The position numbers were made by a program, and so were the translations under genes. A stretch of DNA of 64,000 nucleotides from Streptomyces lydicus (lineage in GTDB: Bacteria > Actinomycetota > Actinomycetes > Streptomycetales > Streptomycetaceae): the NCBI RefSeq assembly GCF_000717345.1, contig NZ_JNZA01000037.1, positions 1 through 64,000 of the forward strand, in the 5' to 3' direction. A model generated the notes under the pieces. It did no database searches. It was not told where the DNA came from and saw nothing but the letters and a program-made list of their open reading frames with translations. Shown piece after piece: positions 24,876-37,169 of the stretch. The number at the start of each line of letters is the position of its first letter. Positions within the stretch are counted from its first letter, which is position 1.

Positions 24876-26213
24876 TCAGGCTCGGGGGGCGAGGCGCCCG
24901 GTGATCTGGAGGTAGTCGATGCGCCCGGTGGCCGGGTCGGGCACGAAGCGGCCCGGGGAGCGGGCGCCGCTGCCCAGCTCCCGCATGACGAACCGCAGGT
25001 CCGGGGTGCACAGCAGCTCGGAGTGCGGGGCGCCGCCGAAGCTCAGGAGCAGCCCGCCGCCGTCCTCGCGCAGCACCTCGAACGTGGTGTCGCCGTTGGT
25101 GTAGCGGCCCAGGCAGCCGTCCGGGGGCGGCGGTGCCGCGGCGCCGGCCGGCGGCTCCGGGTCCGGCCGGTCGCCGACCGCCAGGCCCAGTTCCCGCAGC
25201 CGGGGCACCAGGTCGTCCCACAGCGCCTGGCCGGTGTTGGCGTTGGTGGTCAGGGCGACCGCGGAACCGTTGACCGGGTCGAACCGCAGATGGCAGGAGG
25301 TGCCGTCACCGGTGCCGTTGTGCCCGTAGACGTCCTCCGCGCCGTCGTCGAACCGCGCCCAGCCCAGGCCCCAGCCGTCGGCCATGCCGTACGGCCCGAC
25401 GGCCATCGAGGCGAGCTGGTCGAAGCACATGTCGTCGGCGGTCGCCCGGTCCAGCGGCTCGGGATCCGGACAGCCGGCGAAGTACAGCCCGGCGAACGCC
25501 AGGAGGTCCCCGGCGCTCAGGGCCAGCGCGCCGTTGGGCATCTCGACCTCGGGCAGGTCCTGCTCGGGCACCGGCACGATCCGGCCGCGGGCCGCCTGCA
25601 CGGCGTGCCCGGCGGCCACCGGCCGCCCGGTGCGCTCCGGCCCGGCGACGAACGCCGGCCGCAGCCCCAGGGGTTCGAGCAGGACCGCGCCGATCGCCTC
25701 CTGCCAGGTCATCCCGGTCACCGCCTCGATGAGCCGGCCCACGACGACGTAGCCCACGTTGGAGTACGAGAAGACCGTGCCCGGCGGATGGGTCAGGTCC
25801 GTCCTGCGGCAGTGCCGGGCCACCCACCCGGCGCGGTCCCCGCCGGCCTCCGCGGTGCCCTCGGCCACGTCGGACGGCAGGCCCGCGGTGTGGCTGAGCA
25901 GCTGCCGGAGGGTGACCAGGGCGCCCGCGCCGAACTCCGGCAGCTGGTCGATCAGCGGCTCGTCGAGGTCCACGTCCCCGTCGGCCACCAGGATCATCGC
26001 CAGCGCCGCGGTGAACGGCTTGGTCAGCGAGCCGACCGGGAAGGCGGTGTCCGGCCCGACGGGCGCGCCGGAGGCGGTGTCGGCCACCCCCGTGTGCACC
26101 AGGAACCGCGCGCCCTCGTGGAAAACGGCGAGCTGCGCGCCGGGCACCCGGTGGCGGGCGGTCAGCTCGGTCAGGATGCCGTGCAGTCTGTCGTGGTCCA
26201 TTGCGTTGTCCAT
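24876..26213 (-). CDS. mppK: MppK, penicillin-binding-protein-like peptide cyclase/esterase
   Basis: The 445-residue serine hydrolase is of the class C beta-lactamase/PBP fold. The nucleophile motif is Ser62-Leu-Thr-Lys65 in FPVGSLTKPF, the second motif Tyr150-Ser-Asn152, and a GHNGTG segment stands where the third motif is expected. A C-terminal lipocalin-like extension (about residues 370-440) is present. There is no signal peptide, so it acts in the cytoplasm. PBP-type thioesterases such as SurE release and cyclise peptides from NRPS lines that end in an E domain, and MppK has been grouped with them. MppB ends in E and lacks a TE, so MppK is the expected macrocyclase. ATG 26213 is 3 bp after the mppB stop. 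Confidence 0.9.
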   Translation of the reverse strand: MDNAMDHDRLHGILTELTARHRVPGAQLAVFHEGARFLVHTGVADTASGAPVGPDTAFPVGSLTKPFTAALAMILVADGDVDLDEPLIDQLPEFGAGALVTLRQLLSHTAGLPSDVAEGTAEAGGDRAGWVARHCRRTDLTHPPGTVFSYSNVGYVVVGRLIEAVTGMTWQEAIGAVLLEPLGLRPAFVAGPERTGRPVAAGHAVQAARGRIVPVPEQDLPEVEMPNGALALSAGDLLAFAGLYFAGCPDPEPLDRATADDMCFDQLASMAVGPYGMADGWGLGWARFDDGAEDVYGHNGTGDGTSCHLRFDPVNGSAVALTTNANTGQALWDDLVPRLRELGLAVGDRPDPEPPAGAAAPPPPDGCLGRYTNGDTTFEVLREDGGGLLLSFGGAPHSELLCTPDLRFVMRELGSGARSPGRFVPDPATGRIDYLQITGRLAPRA

Positions 26214-26216
26214 GCC

Positions 26217-29200
26217 TCATCGCTCCGATATGTGCCGGGCGATGGCGCGCAGCGCGTCGGCGAAGTCCTCGGCCACCTTGTCGATGGTGGCCCTGTGGTG
26301 AACGTTGCGGGAGAAGTACCAGGTGAAGCGGAGCCGCCCGGCCTGGACGGCGCCGACCACCTCCACCGGGTGCCCGGTCAGCTCGTCCGGCCGCTGCTCC
26401 CTGCCGATGGGGTCGCCGAACGCGTGGTAGAGCTCGCTCTCCCCGGCGCGCTGGGCGTCGTCGGCCTGCCCGTGGTAGTTGAACACCACCTGCGCCGGGG
26501 CCCGGTCGGCGAGGGCGGCCCCCGGGGTGCCGGCCGGGCCGAGCCGGCGCAGCGCGCCGTAGCCGAAGCCGTTCCCGGGCAGCGACCGCAGCTGCCGGCG
26601 GACGGCCTTGATCAGCGCCGGCCAGTCGTCGCGGTGCTCGCCCACGTCGAGGGCGACGGGGTACTCCGTGGTGAACCAGCCGACGGTCCGCGACAGGTCG
26701 ACGTCGTCGAAGAGTTCCTCCCTGCCGTGCCCCTCGGTGTCGAACACCACCCGGCGCTCACCGGTCCAGCGGGCCAGCACCCCGGCCAGCGCGGCGTACA
26801 GCACCTCCTGGAAGCGGGTGCGGAACACCCCGGCGGACCGGCGCAGCAGCACCTCGGTGAGGTCCTCGGGCAGCTCCACCGTGACGGTCTGCACCGACTC
26901 GACCAGCGGCGGTCCGCCGCCGTCGCGGGGGATGTCGGTGGCGGGCGGCAGCGCCTGCCAGTACGCGGCCTGGCCGTCGAGCCCGCCGTCGGCGACGTGC
27001 CCGGCGAGCCGGTGCGCCCACTGCCCGAACGAGCTGCCCGGGGCGCCCAGCGACACCGGTTTGCCGTCGCGGGCCTGGACGTAGCCGGCCTCCAGGTCCG
27101 CCAGCAGGATCCGCCAGGAGACCCCGTCGACGACGAGGTGGTGGGCGGTGAGGAACAGCGTGGGCCGCTCCCCGGGCCCGAAGACGAACAGCAGGGCGGC
27201 GAACAGCTCACCGGCGGCCAGGTCGAGCCCGGCGTCGGCCGCCGCAGCCAACTTGTCCATCGCGGCGGCGCGTTGGCACGGCTCCAGCGCCGACAGGTCG
27301 TGCCGGCGCAGCACGTCCACCGATCGGGGCGGCGTGGCGTACTGGTGCCACGCTCCGTCCTCGCGGACGAAGCGGTGCCGCAGTGCCTCGTGGTGGCCGG
27401 TCAGCGCGGTGAGCGCCTGCCGCAGCGCCGCCTCGTCGGTCTCCGGGTGCAGCTCGACCACGACCGACTGGGTGAAGTGGTGCGGGGCGAGCGGCCCGGC
27501 GGCGAAGTAGTCGTGCTGGACGGGGGTGAGCGGGATCGCCGCACCGCCGTCGTACGCCACCGGCGCCGGCGCGGACTCCGCGGGCCGGGCGGCGGCCCGT
27601 TCGGCGGCCAGCGCGGCCAGCGGCCGGATGCTCTGGTGGACGAACAGGTCCTTGGTGGTGACCGCGAGGCCGGCCTGCCGCATGCGCTGGACGGCCTGGA
27701 TGCTCAGCAGCGAGTCGCCGCCCAGCCGGAAGAAGTTGTCGTCCGTCCCCACCCGGGAGACGCCCAGCACCCCGGCCCAGATCTCCGCCAGCGCCCGCTC
27801 GGCCTCGGTCTCCGGCGCGCGGTAGGCGGCGGGCGCCCCGTCCTCGTCCGGGTCCTCGGGCTCCGCGGCGGACGCGGCGTCCCGCAGGGCCGCGGCCCGC
27901 CGCTCCTCCGCCGCGTCCGCCGGCGCGAGGCCGTCGAGCGCGTGGTGGTCCTCCAGGACCGCGGCGAGCAGCTCCTGGAAGCGGGCGGCCAGCCGCTCCA
28001 CGGTGCCGGGGTCGAACAGCGCGGTGCTGTAGCCGACCGCGGCGCGCAGCCCGTCCGGCTGGTCGACGAAGTCGAAGCTGAGGTCGTGGCTGACCTCCCC
28101 GCTGACGAACGGGACCTCGGTGACGGTCAGCCCGGGCAGCTCCGGCGGGGCCGACCGGTCCGCCTCCAGCCCGACGAACACCTCGACCACCGCGTTGCGG
28201 CTCGGGTCGCGGCGCGGCCGCAACACCTCCACCAGCCGGTCGAACGGCACCTCCTCGTGCTCGAAGGCTTCCAGGACGGTGGACCGGACCGTGTCGAGGA
28301 GGTCGCCGAAGGTGCGGCTCTCGTCGACGGTGGTGCGCACCGCCACGGTGTTGACGAACAGGCCGACGAGCCCCTCGAGTTCCTGCCGCGAGCGGCCCGC
28401 CGACGGGGTGCCGACGACGATGTCGCGCTGACCGGTCCAGCGGGCCAGCAGCAGCTGGACCGCGGCGGTGAGCACCATGAACAGCGTCGCGTCGTGCCGG
28501 CGGGCCAGGTCCTTCAGGCCGGCCGCCACCCGCGGCTCGATGTCCAGGAGCAGCATCCGGCCGGCGGAGCTGCGGACCGCCGGGCGCGGCCGGTCGGTGG
28601 GCAGCGCCAGCGGCCGTACGTCGGCCAACTTCCGCTGCCAGTACGCGAGATGGCCGTCGAGGGCCGGGCCGGACAGCATCCGGCGCTGCCAGACCGCGTA
28701 GTCCGCGTACGTCACCGGAAGCGGCGGAAGGGCCGGTTCCGTGCCGTCCAGGGCCGCGGCGTACAGGACGCCGAGCTCCTCGCAGAGCACCGCCATCGAG
28801 CCGCCGTCGGTCGCGATGTGGTGGATGACCAGCAGCAGCAGATGATCGCGGGCCCCGAGCCGGAACAGTTCGGCGCGCAGCACCGGCCCGTCGGTGAGGC
28901 TGAACGGGCGGGCCGCACTCCGCTCGACGTGCGCGCGCAGCGCGTCCTCACGCCGCTCCTCGGGCACCCCGGTCAGGTCGGTGAGCGCACAGGCCACCTC
29001 GCCCGCCGGGTGCACGATCTGCCGGGCGCCGCCGTCGGCCGCCGCGTAGGTGGTCCGCAGCGCCTCGTGCCGGGCGACGAGCCCGGTCAGTGCCTGCCCC
29101 AGCGCCGCGCGGTCCGGCTCACCGCCGAGCCGCAGCCCGGTGACGATGTGGTACTCGCTGCTGTCCGGGTCGAAGTCGTGCAGGAACCACTGGCGTTGCT

Positions 29201-32200
29201 GGGCGGACGACAGCGGCAGCGGTGTGCCGCGGTCGGCCGGCTCCAGCGGGACGTCGACGGCCGTCGAGGGCGACTCCTCGGCGAGGACGGCGGCCAGCGC
29301 GGCCACCGTCGGGGTGTCGAAGAGCTGGCGGGGCGAGGGGGCGAGCCCCAGCGCCGCCCGGATCCGGGAGATGACCCGGATGCTGAGGATCGAGTCGCCG
29401 CCCAGCTCGAAGAAGTTGTCGTGCACGCCGACCCGTTCGACGCCCAGGACCTCCTGCCAGATCCCGCAGAGCAGCAGCTCGGTGCCGCTGGACGGCGGGG
29501 CGTACGGGCGGGCCGGGTCCTGCGCGCCGGCCGGGGCCGGCAGGGCGCGCCGGGAGACGGTGCCGCTCGGCGTCATCGGCAGCGCGTCCAGCACCACGTA
29601 CGCGGTGGGGACGGCGGGCGCGGGCAGCCGTTCGGTGGCGAACGCCCGCAGCTCGGCGGGGTCGGGGGTGCCGCCCGCGGCGGGCACCACGTAGCCGACC
29701 AGCCGGGCCGGACCGCCGTCGTCCTTGCGCACCGCGGCGGCCGCCGCGGCGACCGAGGGGTGCCGGGCCAGTACCGCCTCCACCTCGCCCAGTTCGACCC
29801 GGAAGCCGCGGATCTTGACCTGGTCGTCGACCCGGCCCAGGCATTCGAGGTTGCCGTCGGCGCGCCAGCGCGCCAGGTCGCCGGTCCGGTACATCCGGGC
29901 GCCCGGCTCCGGTGCGAACGGGTCGTCGAGGAACCGCTCGGCGGTCAGCTCCGGGCGGCCCAGATAGCCGCGCGAGACGCCGTCGCCGCCGATGTAGCAC
30001 TCGCCGACGACGCCGGTGGGCACCGGCCGCATCCGCCCGTCCAGCACGTAGATCCGGGTGTTGGCGAGCGGCCGGCCGACCGGGACGAAGGCGGCGTCGC
30101 CCAGCGGGTCGCGGCCGAGCTGGAAGACCGTGGAGTCGACCGTGGTCTCGGTCGATCCGTACGCGTTGACCAGCACCGTGCCCGGTGCGAGGCCGGCCAG
30201 GATCTCGGTGGCGGCGTCGGCCGGCCAGCCCTCGGAGCCGACCATCAGCACCCGCAGCTCCTCCGGCCGGACACCGCGCCAGGTCAGCTCGGCGACCACC
30301 GCGCGCGCCAGCGTCGGCACCGTCACCATCAGCTGCGCCCGGCTCTCCAGCAGCAGGTCGGTCAGCGCCACCTGGTCGGCGACGGCGTCCTGCGGGCAGA
30401 TCACCATCGTGCCGCCGAAGAGGGCGGAGAGCAGGAAGTCGCTGAAGAACAGGTCGACGGAGATGCTGGAGACCGACAGGGCGCGCGGCCGCAGCGCGGC
30501 CAGCCCGTAGCGCCGGTCCCAGGCGTGCACCATGTGGTGGACGTGCCGGTGCTCGACCATCACGCCCTTGGGGCGCCCGGTGGTGCCCGAGGTGTAGACG
30601 ACGTACGCCAGGTCCTCCGGCGTCACCGGGACGTACGGCGGGCGGGCCGGCAGCTCCTCCAGCAGGGGCAGATCGCGGTCCAGGCACACGGTGACCGCGT
30701 CGTGCCCGGCGGTCCGGTCCAGCAGCCGTTCCTCGGTCACCACGACCGGTACCGCGGCGTCCTCCAGCATCACCCGCAGCCGCTCCGCCGGATAGGCGGG
30801 GTCGAGCGGGACGAAGGCGCCGCCGGCCCGCAGCACGCCCAGCAGCGCCACCACGGCGTCCACGCCGCGGTCGGCGCACACCCCGACCAGCGTGCCCGGG
30901 GCGACGCCTAGGCCGACGAGGTGGTGCGCCAGCCGGTTGGCGCGGGCCTCCAGCGCGGCGAAGGTCAGCTCCCGTCCGGCGTCGCGGACCGCCACCGCGT
31001 CGGGGGTGCGGGCGGCCCGTTCGGCGAACAGCTCGTGGACCGGCCGCGGCGGCGGGAACGCGGCGGTGGTGTCGTTCCACCCGTCGAGCAGCCGCGCGCG
31101 CTCCTCGGCGTCGAGCAGCGGGAGATCGTCCACCGGGGTGTCCGGCGCGGCGGCGATGCCGTCGAGCAGCGTCGCCAGGTGCCCGGCCATCCGCCGCGCG
31201 GTCGCCTCGTCGAACAGGTCGGGGTCGTAGCCCAGGTTGAGGTGCAGCTCGTCGGCCGCGTACGCGGTCAGGGTGAGCGCGTAGTTGGTGACCTCGTCGC
31301 CCTGGAAGGTGCCGAGGGCGAGGCCGTGCGCGGCGGCGGCGTCCTCGTCGTAGGGGTAGTTCTCGAAGACGACGATGCTGTCGAAGAGGTTGGTGCCGGC
31401 CGGTACGCCGCTCCAGCGCTGGATCTGCGCCAGCGAGACGTGCTCGTACTGCCGGGAGTCGAGCTGGTCGCCCTGGAGGCGGCGCAGCCAGTCCACGGCC
31501 GGGGTGCCGTCGAGCCGGGCCCGCACCGGAACGGTGTTGATGAACAGGCCCGCCATCGACTCGGCGCCGGGGAGGGTCGCGGGACGGCCCGAGACGGTGG
31601 TGCCGAAGCACACGTCGTCGGTGCCGCCGTAGCGGGCCAGCAGCACCGCCCAGGCGCCCTGGACCAGCGTGTTGACGGTCAGCCGGGCCGCCCGGGCGGC
31701 CTCGGTCAGCCGTCCGGAGCGGGCCGCGGACAGCCGCAGCCGGACCTCGCGGGAGGAGCGGGTGCCGTGCGCCTTCACCGGCAGCCGGTCGAAGGGCAGC
31801 GGGGTCGGCACGCCGAAGCCGTCGACCACCGACCGCCAGTGCGCCTCGGCGGCCTCGCGGTCCTGCTCTGCGAGCCAGCGCACGTAGTCGCGGTACGGGC
31901 GGCGGGCCGGGGCCGCCGGGGGCGGGCCGCCGGTCAGCGCGGCGTAGCGCGCGCACACCTCGGACAGCAGGCCGGCGAAGCTCCAGCCGTCCATCAGGAT
32001 GTGGTGCGAGGTCCAGTACAGCTGCACCGCGGTGTCGTCGAGCCGGGCGATGGTCAGCCGCAGCGGCGGGGCCTCGGCGAGGTCGATGACGGTGTCCGTG
32101 CGCCGCTCCCACAGCTCGTCCAGGGCGGCCTGCCGGTCCTCCTCGGAGCGCGCCCGCAGATCGAGGTGGGTGACCGGCACCCGGACGCCCGCGCGGACCA

Positions 32201-35200
32201 CCTGGAGCGGCTCGGCGACGTCCTGCCAGACCACACAGGTGCGCAGCGCCGGGGTCCGGTCGACGACCTGCTGCCAGGCATCGGCCAGCGCCCCGGGGTC
32301 GCCGACCCCGTCGATCCGGACGCCGAAGTGCCCGGTGTACGGGTCGCGGCCGGACTCGCTCAGCGCGTGGAAGAGCATGCCGCTCTGCATCGGCGTCAGC
32401 GGGTAGATGTCCTCGACGGTGCGGCCGTCGCCGGCGATCCGGTCGACGGTGGCCTGGTCGAGGGCGGCCAGCGGGAAGTCGGACGGGGTGGCGCCGCCGG
32501 AGCCGGGCGCGGCGCAGTGCGCCACGATCGCCTCCAGCGCGGCCATGAAGGCTCCGGCCAGCCGCTCGACGGTTTCGGTGCGGTGCCGGTCGGCGGAGTA
32601 GGTCCAGTGGAACTCCAGCCGGCCGCCGGTCACCTGGCCGTTGATCTCCAGCAGCTGGGGCCGGGCCTGTGTCGCGGCCCGCTCGGCGCCCTCGCTGTCC
32701 AGCAGGGCGCGGGCCAGCCCGCCGGGGGCGGCGTCCACGTCCATCTGGCCCAGGTAGTTGAAGCTGACCTCGGGTTCCGGGGTGTCGGCGAGCGGGCTGC
32801 CTGGCCCGGTGAGGTGGCGCAGCGCGCCGTGGCCCAGGCCGTTGCGCGGCACCGCCCGCAGCTGCTCCTTGACGCTCTTGAGGACCGCTCCCCAGTCCCG
32901 GTCGGCGGGCATCCGCAGGGCGACCGGGAAGACAGTGGTGAACCAGCCGACGGTACGGGTGAGGTCGACGTCGTCGAAGAGGTCCTCGCGGCCGTGGCCC
33001 TCCAGGGCGACCAGCACCCGGTCGCCGCCCGCCCAGTCGGCGAGCACCCGGCCGAGCGCGCTCAGCAGCACGTCGTTGATCTGCGTGCGGTACGCCTCGG
33101 GCACCTGCCGCAGCAGCGCGTCGGTGCCGTCCGCGGAGAGCCGTACGGAGACCGTGCGGGCCGAGCCCGCGGTGTTCTCGCCCTCCGGCGCCGGTCCGTC
33201 GAGGGGCAGCGGGGCGGCCCGCCGCGCCTCCTCCTGGACGCCCTGCCAGTACGGGAGTTCGTCGTCCAGGCCGCCCTCGGCGGTGTGCCGGGCCAGCCGG
33301 TGCGCCCAGTCGCGGAACGAGGTGGTGCGGGGTCCCAGGTCGACCGGCCGTCCGGCCGCCGCCTGGCGGTAGGCGGTCTCCAGGTCGGCCAGCAGGATCC
33401 GCCAGGACATGCCGTCGACGACGAGGTGGTGCGCGACGACGTAGAGCCGGGGCGGGCGGCCGGCGCCCAGGGTGAACAGCCGGGCCCGCAGCAACGGCCC
33501 CTCGGCCAGCCGGAACCCGCGCTGCGCCGCGTCGGTCGCGGCCGCCATCGCGGCGTCCTGCGCCTCGGCCGGTTCACCGGACAGGTCGGTGTGGACGAGG
33601 AGTTCACCGGTCTCCGCCGGGGCGTTGTGCAGCCGCCACCCGCCGTCACCGTCGGGCGTCGCGCGCAGGCGCAGCGCGTCGTGCTGTGCGGTCAGCGCGG
33701 CCAGGGCGGTGCGCAGCGCATCGTGGTCGGGGGTCTCGGCCAGCTCCAGGTACAGCGACTGGTTGAACTGCTCCAGGCTGTCGCCCAGGGTGGCGAAGAA
33801 CCAGTGCTGGATGGGGGTGAGCGGCAGCTCCCCGGAGACCGGGCCCCGGTCCGCCGCCCGCGGGGCGGCGTCCGCCTCGGCGACGGCCTCGGCGGCCAGG
33901 TCGGCGATCGTCTGCCGCAGGAAGGTCTGCTTGGCCGTCACCCGCAGCCCGGCGGCCCGGGCCCGCGCCACGACCTGGAGGCTGAGGATGGAGTCGCCGC
34001 CCAGGTCGAAGAAGTTGTCCTCCACGCCGAGGTCGGTGACGCCCAGCACCTCCGACCAGATGCGCGCCAGCGTCTCCTCCGCCGGGGTGCGCGGGGCGAT
34101 CCGGGCGTTGCTGCCGTCGCGCCGCAGGTCGGGTGCGGGCAGCGCCCGCCGGTCGACCTTCCCGTTGGCGTTCTGCGGCAGCCGGTCCAGCAGGACGAAC
34201 ACCGACGGCACCATGTGCTCGGGCAGCGCCTGCCGGGCGAACTCCCGGAGCCCGGCGCTGACATCGGTGTCCGCGGCGCGGGCCGGCACGGCGTACGCCA
34301 CCAGGCGGCGGGTGCCCCGCTCGTCCTTGTGGACCGCGGCGGCCACCGCGGTGACCGCGTCGTGGCGGGACAGCACCGCCTCGACCTCGCCGAGCTCGAT
34401 CCGGAAGCCCCGCAGTTTGACCTGGTCGTCGGTGCGGCCCAGGTAGTCCAGGTCGCCGCCGGGCAGCCAGCGGGCACGGTCGCCGGTGCGGTACATCCGG
34501 CTGCCGGGCGGGCCGTAGGGGTCGGCGACGAACCGCTCGGCGGTCAGCGCCGGCCGCCCGAGGTAGCCGCGGGCCAGCGCGGTGCCGGAGAGGTACACCT
34601 CGCCGGGCACGCCGGCCGGCACCGGGCGCAGCCGGTCGTCCAGCACCTGCACCCGGACGCCGGACAGCGGGCGGCCGATCGGCACGGACTCGCCCACGCC
34701 GTCCGGGTCCAGCGGCCGGCTCATGGTGGCGCAGACCGTGGACTCGGTGGGGCCGTACGCGTTGATCATGCGGTGGTGGGCGGACCAGGCGCGGGCCACC
34801 GCGGGCGGGCACGCCTCGCCGGCCACGATCAGCGTCAGGTCCGCCGGCAGCGTGCCCGGGGTGAGCGCGGACAGCGCGCCCGGCGGCAGCGTCACATGGC
34901 TGACCCGGTGCTCGGCGAGCACCCCGGCGAGCGGCTCGCCGGGCAGGATCCGCTGCTGGCCGACGACGACCAGCGCACCGCCCGCCAGCAGCGCCATCCC
35001 CAGCTCGGAGAAGGCCGCGTCGAAGCCGAGCGAGGCGAACGACAGCACCCGCGCGCCGGGACCCGTACGGAAGTGCGCCGACTGCGCGGCGACCAGGCCG
35101 TGCACACCGGCGTGGGTGACCACCACGCCCTTGGGGCGGCCGGTGGAGCCGGAGGTGTAGATGACGTACGCGGGGTGGCCGGGCAGCAGCGGGCCGGCCA

Positions 35201-37169
35201 GCTCGCCGGCGGTCAGCGGAGCGGTGGAGTGCCGGCCGGCGGCGGCGCGCACGCCCGGGTCGTCCAGGACCAGCGCGGGCGCGCCGAGGTCCGTGCCGCC
35301 GTCGAAGCCCGACGCGGTCAGCACCAGCAGCGGGCGGGCGTCCTGCACCATCATGCGGTGGCGTTCCGCGGGGTTCCTCGGGTCCAGCGGCAGATACGCG
35401 GCGCCGGCCTTCTGCACCGCCAGGATCGCCTCGACGGTCAGCGCGGAGCGGGGCAGCGCCAGCGCCACCAGCGTCTCCGGGCCCGCCCCGTGCTCCAGCA
35501 GCAGCCGGGCCCACCGGTTCGTGCGGGCGTCCAGCTCGGCGTAGCTGAGGGTCTCCTCGTCGGAGACCAGCGCGTCCGCCTCCGGGGCGCGGGCCACCTG
35601 CGCGGCGAACAGCTCCGGGGTGGTGCGCGCGGGGGCGCCGGACCCGGTCTGCGCCCAGTCCTCGGTCACCTCGCGCAGTTCGTCGTCCGGCAGCACGGCC
35701 AGCTCCGCCACCGGGGTGGCGGGACGCAGGGCAAGGTCCGCCAGCAGGGTCAGCAGCTGCGCCGCGATCCGCGCGGCGTCGTCCGCGTCGAACAGGTCGG
35801 TGTTGTACGTGAGATGGCCGTCGAGCCGGCCGTCGTGCTCGGTGAAGTCGAAGGACAGCTCCATGCTGGAGGTGACCACCGGCGGCGGCACCTCCTCGAT
35901 CCGCAGCCCCGGCAGCCCGGTCGTGCCGCCCGGGGTGTTGTGCAGGTTCACCGCGACCTCGGCCAGCGGCGGCCGGCTGGGGTCGCGCTCGGGGCGCAGC
36001 GCCTCGACGACCCGCTGGAACGGCACGTCCTCGTGCGCGAAGGCGTCCAGGACCGTGTCGCGCACCGCCCGCAGCAGCTCGGTGAAGGAGCGCGTCTCGT
36101 CGATCCGGGCCCGCAGCACCAGGTTGTTGACGAAGAAGCCGATCAGGTTCTCGGTCTCCGGCCGGCCGCGGCCGGCCGCGGCGGTGCCCACCGCGAGGTC
36201 CCGCTGCCCCGTCCGGCGCGCCAGCAGCAGCTGCACCGCGGCGACCAGCGTCATGAACAGGGTGGCGCCGCTGTCCCGGCCCAGCTCCTTGAGCCGGGCG
36301 GTGAGCTGCTCGGGGACCGTGAAGGAGTGCAGCGCGCCGGCGCTGGTGCGCACCGGCGGCCGCTGCCGGGTCGTCGGCAGGTCGAGCGGGACCAGCCCGG
36401 CCAGCTCGCGGCGCCAGTGGTCGAGGCCCTCGGTGAGCCGCGCGGAGGTCAGCCGCTCGCGCTGCCACACCGCGACATCGGTGTAGCGCACCGGGAGTTC
36501 CGGCAGCGCGGCCGGCTCGCCGCGCAGTGCCGCGGCGTAGTGGGCGGTCAGCTCGCGCAGCAGCACGCCCATCGACCAGCCGTCGGTGACGATGTGGTGC
36601 AGGCCCAGCGCGAGCACGTGGTCGTCGGCCGCCAGCCGGATCAGCTGGGCCCGCAGCACCGGGCCGCGGCGCAGGTCGAAGGGGCGCCGTGCCTCCGCCA
36701 GCAGCAGGGTCGCGAGCGCGTCGTCCCGCTCGTCGCCGTCCGCCGCCGACAGGTCGACCAGCGGCAGCGGCGGCCGGACGGGCGGATGCACGGTCTGCTC
36801 GGCGTGCCCGTCACGGGAGTCGAAGGTGGTGCGCAGCGCGCCGTGCCGGGTGACGACCGCGGCCAGCGCCCCGCGCAGCGCGACCGGGTCGAGCTCGCCG
36901 CGCAGCCGCAGCACCCGCAGGGTGTTGTACTCGTTGCTGTCCGGGTCGAGTTCGTACAGGTACCACAGGCGTTCCTGGGCGGGCGAGAGCGCGACCGGCC
37001 CGTCGTGGTCCAGGCGCGGGACGCGGTCCGCGCCGCCGGCCGCGGGGGCCCGGCCGGCGAGCCGGGCGCGCAGCAGCTCCTGGACGTGGGCGGGCAGGGC
37101 GGCGGTGCGCGCGGCGCGCGACGCGGGGGCGGTGGGGTTCTCGGGCTGGTCCGCTGCAGAGCTGGTCAT
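26217..37169 (-). CDS. mppB: MppB, NRPS modules 4-6 (C-A-T-E-C-A-T-C-T-E)
   Basis: The protein has 3650 residues. Active-site markers by residue: C4 HHIVTDGWS ~194, A4 [11 protein letters not shown] ~675, T4 LGGDS ~1057, E4 [10 protein letters not shown] ~1250, C5 HHILMDGWS ~1725, A5 [11 protein letters not shown] ~2193, T5 LGGDS ~2590, C6 HHIATDGGS ~2785, T6 LGGDS ~3149, E6 [10 protein letters not shown] ~3345. Module 6 has no A domain; only a linker of about 75 residues joins C6 to T6. A4 binding-pocket positions read as D-A-S-T..A-A-V-C, the tyrosine-type code, fitting D-Tyr with E4. A5 should load beta-hydroxyenduracididine on both T5 and T6, giving L then D residues. No thioesterase is present. 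ATG 37169 overlaps the mppA stop as ATGA. Confidence 0.96.
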   Translation of the reverse strand: MTSSAADQPENPTAPASRAARTAALPAHVQELLRARLAGRAPAAGGADRVPRLDHDGPVALSPAQERLWYLYELDPDSNEYNTLRVLRLRGELDPVALRGALAAVVTRHGALRTTFDSRDGHAEQTVHPPVRPPLPLVDLSAADGDERDDALATLLLAEARRPFDLRRGPVLRAQLIRLAADDHVLALGLHHIVTDGWSMGVLLRELTAHYAAALRGEPAALPELPVRYTDVAVWQRERLTSARLTEGLDHWRRELAGLVPLDLPTTRQRPPVRTSAGALHSFTVPEQLTARLKELGRDSGATLFMTLVAAVQLLLARRTGQRDLAVGTAAAGRGRPETENLIGFFVNNLVLRARIDETRSFTELLRAVRDTVLDAFAHEDVPFQRVVEALRPERDPSRPPLAEVAVNLHNTPGGTTGLPGLRIEEVPPPVVTSSMELSFDFTEHDGRLDGHLTYNTDLFDADDAARIAAQLLTLLADLALRPATPVAELAVLPDDELREVTEDWAQTGSGAPARTTPELFAAQVARAPEADALVSDEETLSYAELDARTNRWARLLLEHGAGPETLVALALPRSALTVEAILAVQKAGAAYLPLDPRNPAERHRMMVQDARPLLVLTASGFDGGTDLGAPALVLDDPGVRAAAGRHSTAPLTAGELAGPLLPGHPAYVIYTSGSTGRPKGVVVTHAGVHGLVAAQSAHFRTGPGARVLSFASLGFDAAFSELGMALLAGGALVVVGQQRILPGEPLAGVLAEHRVSHVTLPPGALSALTPGTLPADLTLIVAGEACPPAVARAWSAHHRMINAYGPTESTVCATMSRPLDPDGVGESVPIGRPLSGVRVQVLDDRLRPVPAGVPGEVYLSGTALARGYLGRPALTAERFVADPYGPPGSRMYRTGDRARWLPGGDLDYLGRTDDQVKLRGFRIELGEVEAVLSRHDAVTAVAAAVHKDERGTRRLVAYAVPARAADTDVSAGLREFARQALPEHMVPSVFVLLDRLPQNANGKVDRRALPAPDLRRDGSNARIAPRTPAEETLARIWSEVLGVTDLGVEDNFFDLGGDSILSLQVVARARAAGLRVTAKQTFLRQTIADLAAEAVAEADAAPRAADRGPVSGELPLTPIQHWFFATLGDSLEQFNQSLYLELAETPDHDALRTALAALTAQHDALRLRATPDGDGGWRLHNAPAETGELLVHTDLSGEPAEAQDAAMAAATDAAQRGFRLAEGPLLRARLFTLGAGRPPRLYVVAHHLVVDGMSWRILLADLETAYRQAAAGRPVDLGPRTTSFRDWAHRLARHTAEGGLDDELPYWQGVQEEARRAAPLPLDGPAPEGENTAGSARTVSVRLSADGTDALLRQVPEAYRTQINDVLLSALGRVLADWAGGDRVLVALEGHGREDLFDDVDLTRTVGWFTTVFPVALRMPADRDWGAVLKSVKEQLRAVPRNGLGHGALRHLTGPGSPLADTPEPEVSFNYLGQMDVDAAPGGLARALLDSEGAERAATQARPQLLEINGQVTGGRLEFHWTYSADRHRTETVERLAGAFMAALEAIVAHCAAPGSGGATPSDFPLAALDQATVDRIAGDGRTVEDIYPLTPMQSGMLFHALSESGRDPYTGHFGVRIDGVGDPGALADAWQQVVDRTPALRTCVVWQDVAEPLQVVRAGVRVPVTHLDLRARSEEDRQAALDELWERRTDTVIDLAEAPPLRLTIARLDDTAVQLYWTSHHILMDGWSFAGLLSEVCARYAALTGGPPPAAPARRPYRDYVRWLAEQDREAAEAHWRSVVDGFGVPTPLPFDRLPVKAHGTRSSREVRLRLSAARSGRLTEAARAARLTVNTLVQGAWAVLLARYGGTDDVCFGTTVSGRPATLPGAESMAGLFINTVPVRARLDGTPAVDWLRRLQGDQLDSRQYEHVSLAQIQRWSGVPAGTNLFDSIVVFENYPYDEDAAAAHGLALGTFQGDEVTNYALTLTAYAADELHLNLGYDPDLFDEATARRMAGHLATLLDGIAAAPDTPVDDLPLLDAEERARLLDGWNDTTAAFPPPRPVHELFAERAARTPDAVAVRDAGRELTFAALEARANRLAHHLVGLGVAPGTLVGVCADRGVDAVVALLGVLRAGGAFVPLDPAYPAERLRVMLEDAAVPVVVTEERLLDRTAGHDAVTVCLDRDLPLLEELPARPPYVPVTPEDLAYVVYTSGTTGRPKGVMVEHRHVHHMVHAWDRRYGLAALRPRALSVSSISVDLFFSDFLLSALFGGTMVICPQDAVADQVALTDLLLESRAQLMVTVPTLARAVVAELTWRGVRPEELRVLMVGSEGWPADAATEILAGLAPGTVLVNAYGSTETTVDSTVFQLGRDPLGDAAFVPVGRPLANTRIYVLDGRMRPVPTGVVGECYIGGDGVSRGYLGRPELTAERFLDDPFAPEPGARMYRTGDLARWRADGNLECLGRVDDQVKIRGFRVELGEVEAVLARHPSVAAAAAAVRKDDGGPARLVGYVVPAAGGTPDPAELRAFATERLPAPAVPTAYVVLDALPMTPSGTVSRRALPAPAGAQDPARPYAPPSSGTELLLCGIWQEVLGVERVGVHDNFFELGGDSILSIRVISRIRAALGLAPSPRQLFDTPTVAALAAVLAEESPSTAVDVPLEPADRGTPLPLSSAQQRQWFLHDFDPDSSEYHIVTGLRLGGEPDRAALGQALTGLVARHEALRTTYAAADGGARQIVHPAGEVACALTDLTGVPEERREDALRAHVERSAARPFSLTDGPVLRAELFRLGARDHLLLLVIHHIATDGGSMAVLCEELGVLYAAALDGTEPALPPLPVTYADYAVWQRRMLSGPALDGHLAYWQRKLADVRPLALPTDRPRPAVRSSAGRMLLLDIEPRVAAGLKDLARRHDATLFMVLTAAVQLLLARWTGQRDIVVGTPSAGRSRQELEGLVGLFVNTVAVRTTVDESRTFGDLLDTVRSTVLEAFEHEEVPFDRLVEVLRPRRDPSRNAVVEVFVGLEADRSAPPELPGLTVTEVPFVSGEVSHDLSFDFVDQPDGLRAAVGYSTALFDPGTVERLAARFQELLAAVLEDHHALDGLAPADAAEERRAAALRDAASAAEPEDPDEDGAPAAYRAPETEAERALAEIWAGVLGVSRVGTDDNFFRLGGDSLLSIQAVQRMRQAGLAVTTKDLFVHQSIRPLAALAAERAAARPAESAPAPVAYDGGAAIPLTPVQHDYFAAGPLAPHHFTQSVVVELHPETDEAALRQALTALTGHHEALRHRFVREDGAWHQYATPPRSVDVLRRHDLSALEPCQRAAAMDKLAAAADAGLDLAAGELFAALLFVFGPGERPTLFLTAHHLVVDGVSWRILLADLEAGYVQARDGKPVSLGAPGSSFGQWAHRLAGHVADGGLDGQAAYWQALPPATDIPRDGGGPPLVESVQTVTVELPEDLTEVLLRRSAGVFRTRFQEVLYAALAGVLARWTGERRVVFDTEGHGREELFDDVDLSRTVGWFTTEYPVALDVGEHRDDWPALIKAVRRQLRSLPGNGFGYGALRRLGPAGTPGAALADRAPAQVVFNYHGQADDAQRAGESELYHAFGDPIGREQRPDELTGHPVEVVGAVQAGRLRFTWYFSRNVHHRATIDKVAEDFADALRAIARHISER

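Noticed and set aside
26217..26500. A thioesterase domain at the end of MppB
   Set aside because: The C-terminus is a complete E domain ending RHISER; there is no GxSxG motif.
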